NCBI RefSeq assembly: GCF_035083965.1
Contig: NC_089726.1
Location: 9,863,501-9,927,500 of the forward strand
Length of the DNA: 64,000 nucleotides
Direction of reading: 5' to 3'
Source of the DNA: Branchiostoma lanceolatum
Lineage: Eukaryota; Chordata; Leptocardii; Amphioxiformes; Branchiostomatidae
The notes beneath the pieces are model-generated. The model did no database searches. It was not told where the DNA came from and saw nothing but the letters and a program-made list of their open reading frames with translations. Numbering within the stretch: the stretch's first letter is position 1; every line of letters begins with the position of its first letter. The translations under genes were made by a program, and so were the position numbers. Shown here piece by piece: positions 58,735 to 64,000 of this stretch.

Positions 58735-61700
58735 CAGTGATGGGCTGTGTGTTGTGGATGCTCCAAAGTCATGATAGGCTCTATGGCACATTCTGTTTTG
58801 GTAGACATCACCTAGCAACATCATCAATCTGGTGGTCTCGCAGAAGACACACAGGCCTTGTTCATCTGTTGACTGACCAATCAAACCCGCCAACACAACA
58901 TCATGTACCCAAACATGTCTGTCCCCATCAGGCATCAAACATCAAAGTGAGTCTAATGCGGTGTCCAAACAACTCGGAACAGGGGATTGGGGCATCAACA
59001 CCGACCAAAGAAACAAAGCAAACAAGTTGTCTTCACTTTTGCATGGAGATTACTGCTGTGATCTGGCTCCTGAAGCAAGAGGAATCTAGATGATGTGCAT
59101 CATCTAGTTTTGAAAACAGTGTACACTATTATGTAGATTGAAGGGGCTGTACTCATAAAGAACACTATAAGCAAACAAAGACATTCTCTGTTGCAAGTTC
59201 TTAGGGATAGAGATTCCAGACTGCATTCATCCTTCATACATGTACTCATTCATACATGTACTAATACTTCCATTCTTTGTGCACACCACTCATTTCTCTG
59301 GAATTGGTACATTTCCTGCTACGCAGTTGGTCTCCGACCTTTCCCCAATTATCTCATTTTAGAAAGCAGAAAGATAATGAGCAACAGGACTTCTTAAGGG
59401 CATGCATCCAAGAAGAAGAATGATGATCTTATTTCAGTTTCATCTGTTCTAAAACCGACAGCCAACAGGAAGAGGCATTAGCTAAGATTTAAACTAGAGA
59501 CAGGAAGTGTTGGATGGAGAACAGGTAAAGTCCGTAAAATTGTAAGAGCGTGCACAGCTGTAAAACAGGGATTATACTAAACCAGAAGTGAGCTGAACTG
59601 GATTAGGGACTCAATTGGCCATCCTTTGGTTAGCCGTACAAAGGAAAAGATTCCTTCCTTCAAGCTCGTCAGTGAAACTTAAGGCTTAGGATTCAAATCT
59701 TGGCTGTTATTCAAAACACATTTTTAAGCGTCAAGTTCAGTTTTCTTCATCAGTCTCCTGAAAAAGAAAATTGGCACCTGTAATTATAACACATTTTCAG
59801 TTGTGACTGATGGGGACTGCAGGTTAGGGAGCTGTTTATGTGATTTATGGTAAGATGAACCTGTTGACACAGACAGACACTTGAGACTGGCTCCTGCTGG
59901 TTTCCTGCTCTCCCTGATTGATGCCTTATTTTGGCCCAGCCCTGCCCCCCACCCGCTGGCCACGCCCACCTACAGACCCCAGGCAGACCAGAACAAATCC
60001 ATTTTGCAAATTTCTTCTAAATTGTCCTGGCTCAGTCATGCACATTACACTGAGGAGTGATTTGGCCTCTCCTGTTTTGGATGTTGCCTCCCAGTCTGAC
60101 ATCTGTTCCCGTTTTCTGTTGCATTTTGCAACAGGACCTTTTAATAGTTTTGAGCTTTTATCTATGATTTTGCAAACTTATCTCAGCTTGTGATGTACAC
60201 ATTTCTTCAAAAGAAAACACAGCGTTGGAATGCCTAGGTATGCACACCCAAAGTATCAAGAACACTATTTTGGGCCACAAGCGACTCCATTCTTTGCCTT
60301 ATAATTTCCCCTTTGATTTTTCCTCATTCATAACTGTATCACAAATATCAATGGTCAAGTGTATATGGTACAGAAACATGTCCTTGGATTACTTTTGCGT
60401 AGGAAAAAGTCTGATTTTAAGCTTATGCAAGGCCGATGCTACTCTCCAAAAGCTGTGAAAAAAAAAGCTGAATCAGCACAAGGCCGACCTGTTCTGTGTC
60501 GCCCACACCAGTGCCCTAATCAGTGTACATGACCCGGGGTGTCAGCACTTGACTCTGGTGCAGAGAGAGGTCAAAGGCGGAGCCAACATCCTGATCTCAC
60601 CATAATTAGAGTAATGAGAGGACCTTCCACACACTGGGACTTGAATCTGATACCTCTCTCGTTATGAATCTCATTTGCTCTCTCAATATACAATTGCACT
60701 GTCACATTGCTCAATTTAGTATTTTCATCTTTAAGAGGAGGTTTCAAAACTTAACTCACTGTTTTTGGAGAACAATTGGTCAAATCATTTATGTGATATT
60801 CTAGACAGACATTTGGTGGACTGCTATCTTCACAGCATGCCACAAAAGCTGTGTGCAGCCACTTGAAATGGAGGAACTGACCCTAAAGGCAAAGGTCAGC
60901 AGAGGGCTGGAGGGTGAATGCTTATTACTTAGCCTATGGCACACCCATCTGTTAAAAGTTAAACTGATGCCATTGTGAATCTATTCTGTTTGAGAGGTAT
61001 CTGAGATGAGACAGCAAAAAAAATTATCTCCATGTTTGGTATACTTATAATCAGCCAAATAGTATGTGTAGGGACTGCCCGTGCAGCCATGTATAGCATA
61101 AATTTACAATTAACCTTAAAGACTCAACGGATACATAAATGTATAATGTACAGTTATACTGGTAACGTTACACTGGTAGCATTTCATTGTGTCAATGGCC
61201 ATAGTAGTAATTTTTTCATCTAAAATCCCCAAAGACCTTTGCTTCAATATACATCTCATAAAGTAGGATGTAAATCAAGCTGTGGAACAAAGTCACAGAA
61301 GTGAACAGCTTGGCAACTGCATTAACTACGCTGCCTCATGGGAAGGGTATATGATATTAATGTCAGTGGGAGTTAAACTGTGGACCTGCTAGTTACATGG
61401 TGCCTGTTACGCAGCTGGTGTATACAACTTGTTATTAAACAACCTGTGTCAGGTTGATGGGCAGTAAACACCGGGTGATATTGAACACATGGGGCTGGGT
61501 AATTCATACTCCTATTTCAAGTGTGTAGATCTAACTGATCTGTATGGTAATGATTTCACTCATAATAGGAACCTCAGGACAAAAGAACAAAATCCTGTTT
61601 CAAATGTCTTTGTTATCTCACATGTAACATTATTTTGATATGGAAAAGTTGTAAGAAAAGTAAGACAGCATTTTTTCTACTTCTCAACTGTCTGAATCTC

Positions 61701-64000
61701 GCAGTTCTCAATAGCGTAAAATGTAACTTTACTTGCAACTTGCTACGCTACACAGTACCAGTGCCTCCAATCAGGTCATGGTGAAGTATGCACTGAGAGC
61801 ACTCCCGGGCTTAGGAGCAGTCAGTAGGATATCCGCATAGCTATGCTGTTGCTTATTTCTGAGATAGTTTGTGTGGCAGTCTGCAAACACAAAAAGGAGT
61901 CAGCTTCATCCTACAAAGCTTACCATTCCAAAACCCTGCTCCAACAGGCTAGCAAAAGAAATGGATCGCTTCCGATTCCCAGACATGTTGTCCAGTCAAC
62001 CCCAGCATAACTGACATGCTCAGGACTTGGCTGGCCTTTGATGTGACCTGTGCTATCTCTGGGCAGGGCTGAGCAGGCTTGTGGTCACAGCCAGGGCTGG
62101 CTGTTGAGTTATACAAGCCATGCTCTCCCGCTGGATAATCGTGACTTAGGCAATGCACGGAAATACCCTCAGTGTAAAGTACCTGTTTCGTTCTACAAAC
62201 CAGGCGATGGAAATGTGCATTATGTACTTCACATGAAGTGGACCTGTAACAGTATTTCACACAACACTCACATTTTCCTAAGATCCAGGTATCAAGTACT
62301 AAATCCATCTTACCTTGGATGCTTAGTCTTGTGGCATAGGTCAGACACATTGGAGACATGGAACTGACACGGAATTAGCAACTAAAGAAGCTGTTTTTAG
62401 AATGTAAAACCCAGAAGGGTTTGTGTATGATTTGTGATTTCTGTAGCCAATCAACCTACAAAAATTACTACTTGATGATAGACAGTCTACACTGTTGACA
62501 TAGTCAGGTTTTTGTTATATGTGTGTATTGAATGTCTCACAACAAATTTACTTCAAAAGTCCCATGGCAAAACTTGTGCTGAACCATCTACCCTTTGGTT
62601 TGATCTTGCTTCCTCATCCCATACTCAGGTAATCTAAGCCAAATAGTCCATTAATGACTTGATCGTAGCCCTACAAATTGGGACCTTATTTGTAGCAGGG
62701 CATGTCTTGGAATAGTCTTGGTAACTAAAGATAAGGACCTCCTATGAAGAGCACAGTTGCCAGCAATAAGTGATCTTGAAGGAATCTCCTGTGATACCAC
62801 GGAACACACATGAAGCCAAGACATACACTTAATGAGCTACAGCATGTTGCAAACTTCAAAGAATCTTCAGGAGAATCTTCAAGATGGGACCATCTCCTCA
62901 TATCCACTTCTCATCCCTAACAAAGTCTATTTGTCAAAGCTGGGGGATGATAAATGATCATCCATACAGAAAATCATCCAAACTTTATTTTTTTGCATAC
63001 TATAAGCACACTATCAACAAAATTGGTAAAGTCATAAAGAAAACAAATAAAGAGGAGCAATGTTGCTGACAGGACACTACTGATTTTATGGACTGGTCTG
63101 ATGCTAACCCAGATAGATAGCAGGTGAGACAGTATATGGAGCAGGTACCAGACTTTGACATATTAAGATCATGATCTTAAGAAGAACCACATGGGACAGA
63201 GTGAAGACTAATTGACTGTCTGCTTTGAAGAAGTGTAGAAGATACAAAACATTGACACCTGTTGCCAATTCAAGAAACACTCTTTTTGATGGAGAAGCTT
63301 TCACCCTTTGACCTGATAACTGTATCTTAGATAGGACTGAACACTTAGCATAGAGGATAGCCATGCAGCAACCCACTGTACTGTTTTTACCACATTTCCA
63401 TTCAAAACTCCTATGTGGTGTGCTATTGCTTTCACACAGAATCATTTGAGTCACTATGAACAGGTTTTGTCATTTATATTTCAACTCATGAAATATGATG
63501 TTAGTTCATCATATGAAAGTAACTTACAAAATAACATTTGATGGATATTTCTAGAAAGTATGATTTGGCAAGGGAGGGTACTGGTTATTTCCTAGGATTT
63601 TTGCGGTAAAGCATGTTTGCGTAAGATGACGAATCAGTAAAAGATGGTCTCCTCAGAGGGAGGAGGTGGGTCAAGGATCACACAATGCTCTACACAGAAG
63701 AATAATTGATAAGTACAGTTAGAGAAAGATGAGGCATATGGTGTTTTGTAAGGCAAACTTTGGGAGGTAGAAGTTCTACCTCCCAAAGTTTACCTGAAAC
63801 CTAAGAAGTCCTTACCAGATAACATCACCTGTTTTCAATTATGGTAATTAATTAGCAGAGACACATGACCCTGAAAGTATTGAAAGGGTAGGATCATCTG
63901 TCCTATAGCTGATTACTAAGCTATCTGCAGGTCTGGAGTGGCTTGTGGATGGACCATAGGAATGTTTGTTCCTGTTGTCATCACAGAACTGCTGATAAGG
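58735..64000. other. non-coding stretch to the end of the window
   Basis: Open frames of up to 150 codons occur, but none shows a domain or splice context. The only clear structure is the hairpin at 63751-63795. Confidence 0.4.
63751..63795. repeat. strong 21-bp hairpin
   Basis: Arms of 21 bp (AACTTTGGGAGGTAGA and complement, one mismatch overall) are separated by only 3 bp (AGT). It is probably the relic of a foldback element. Confidence 0.75.

Noticed and set aside
61949..62367. Overlapping open frames of 105 and 136 codons on opposite strands
   Set aside because: No recognisable motif and no splice or promoter context.

Overview
The window reads as chordate genomic DNA, most likely amphioxus (Branchiostoma). 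Genes are split by many short introns with GT-AG junctions. The proteins are animal-specific (NEMO/optineurin, ATP23, Shisa-like, EFCC1-like), and introns and spacers are full of small DNA transposons, tRNA-derived SINE-like pieces and palindromic repeats. The species is inferred from overall character; no marker names it.

Layout. (1) 1751-11209, plus strand: a 15-exon NEMO/optineurin-family gene of 851 codons with every splice phase consistent. (2) 12647-15129, minus strand: a six-exon ATP23 mitochondrial metalloprotease, tail-to-tail with gene 1. (3) 15328-28404, plus strand: a tandem array of secreted/membrane Shisa-like genes, with three intact six-exon copies (296, 319 and 320 aa), a relic of a last exon and an exon-1-only relic. 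Copy 1 is head-to-head with ATP23 across 198 bp, and the same promoter block is repeated upstream of the later copies. (4) 28405-36731: a spacer with no convincing gene, becoming CpG-rich towards its right end. (5) 36732-38194, plus strand: the first two coding exons of an EFCC1-like EF-hand/coiled-coil gene whose 3' part I could not find. (6) 38195-64000: about 26 kb without a recognisable exon, either a very large intron or a gene desert, holding several transposon-like elements.

The most notable points are: a NEMO/optineurin protein that combines NEMO-like and optineurin-like features; the Shisa-like array with repeated promoter modules and clear signs of gene birth and death; two 1378-bp transposon-like copies with no difference seen by eye, 47 kb apart; and two small transposon insertions whose empty sites are visible in paralogous introns. 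Exon boundaries were set by hand from splice signals, reading frame and family knowledge. No database search or alignment was run.
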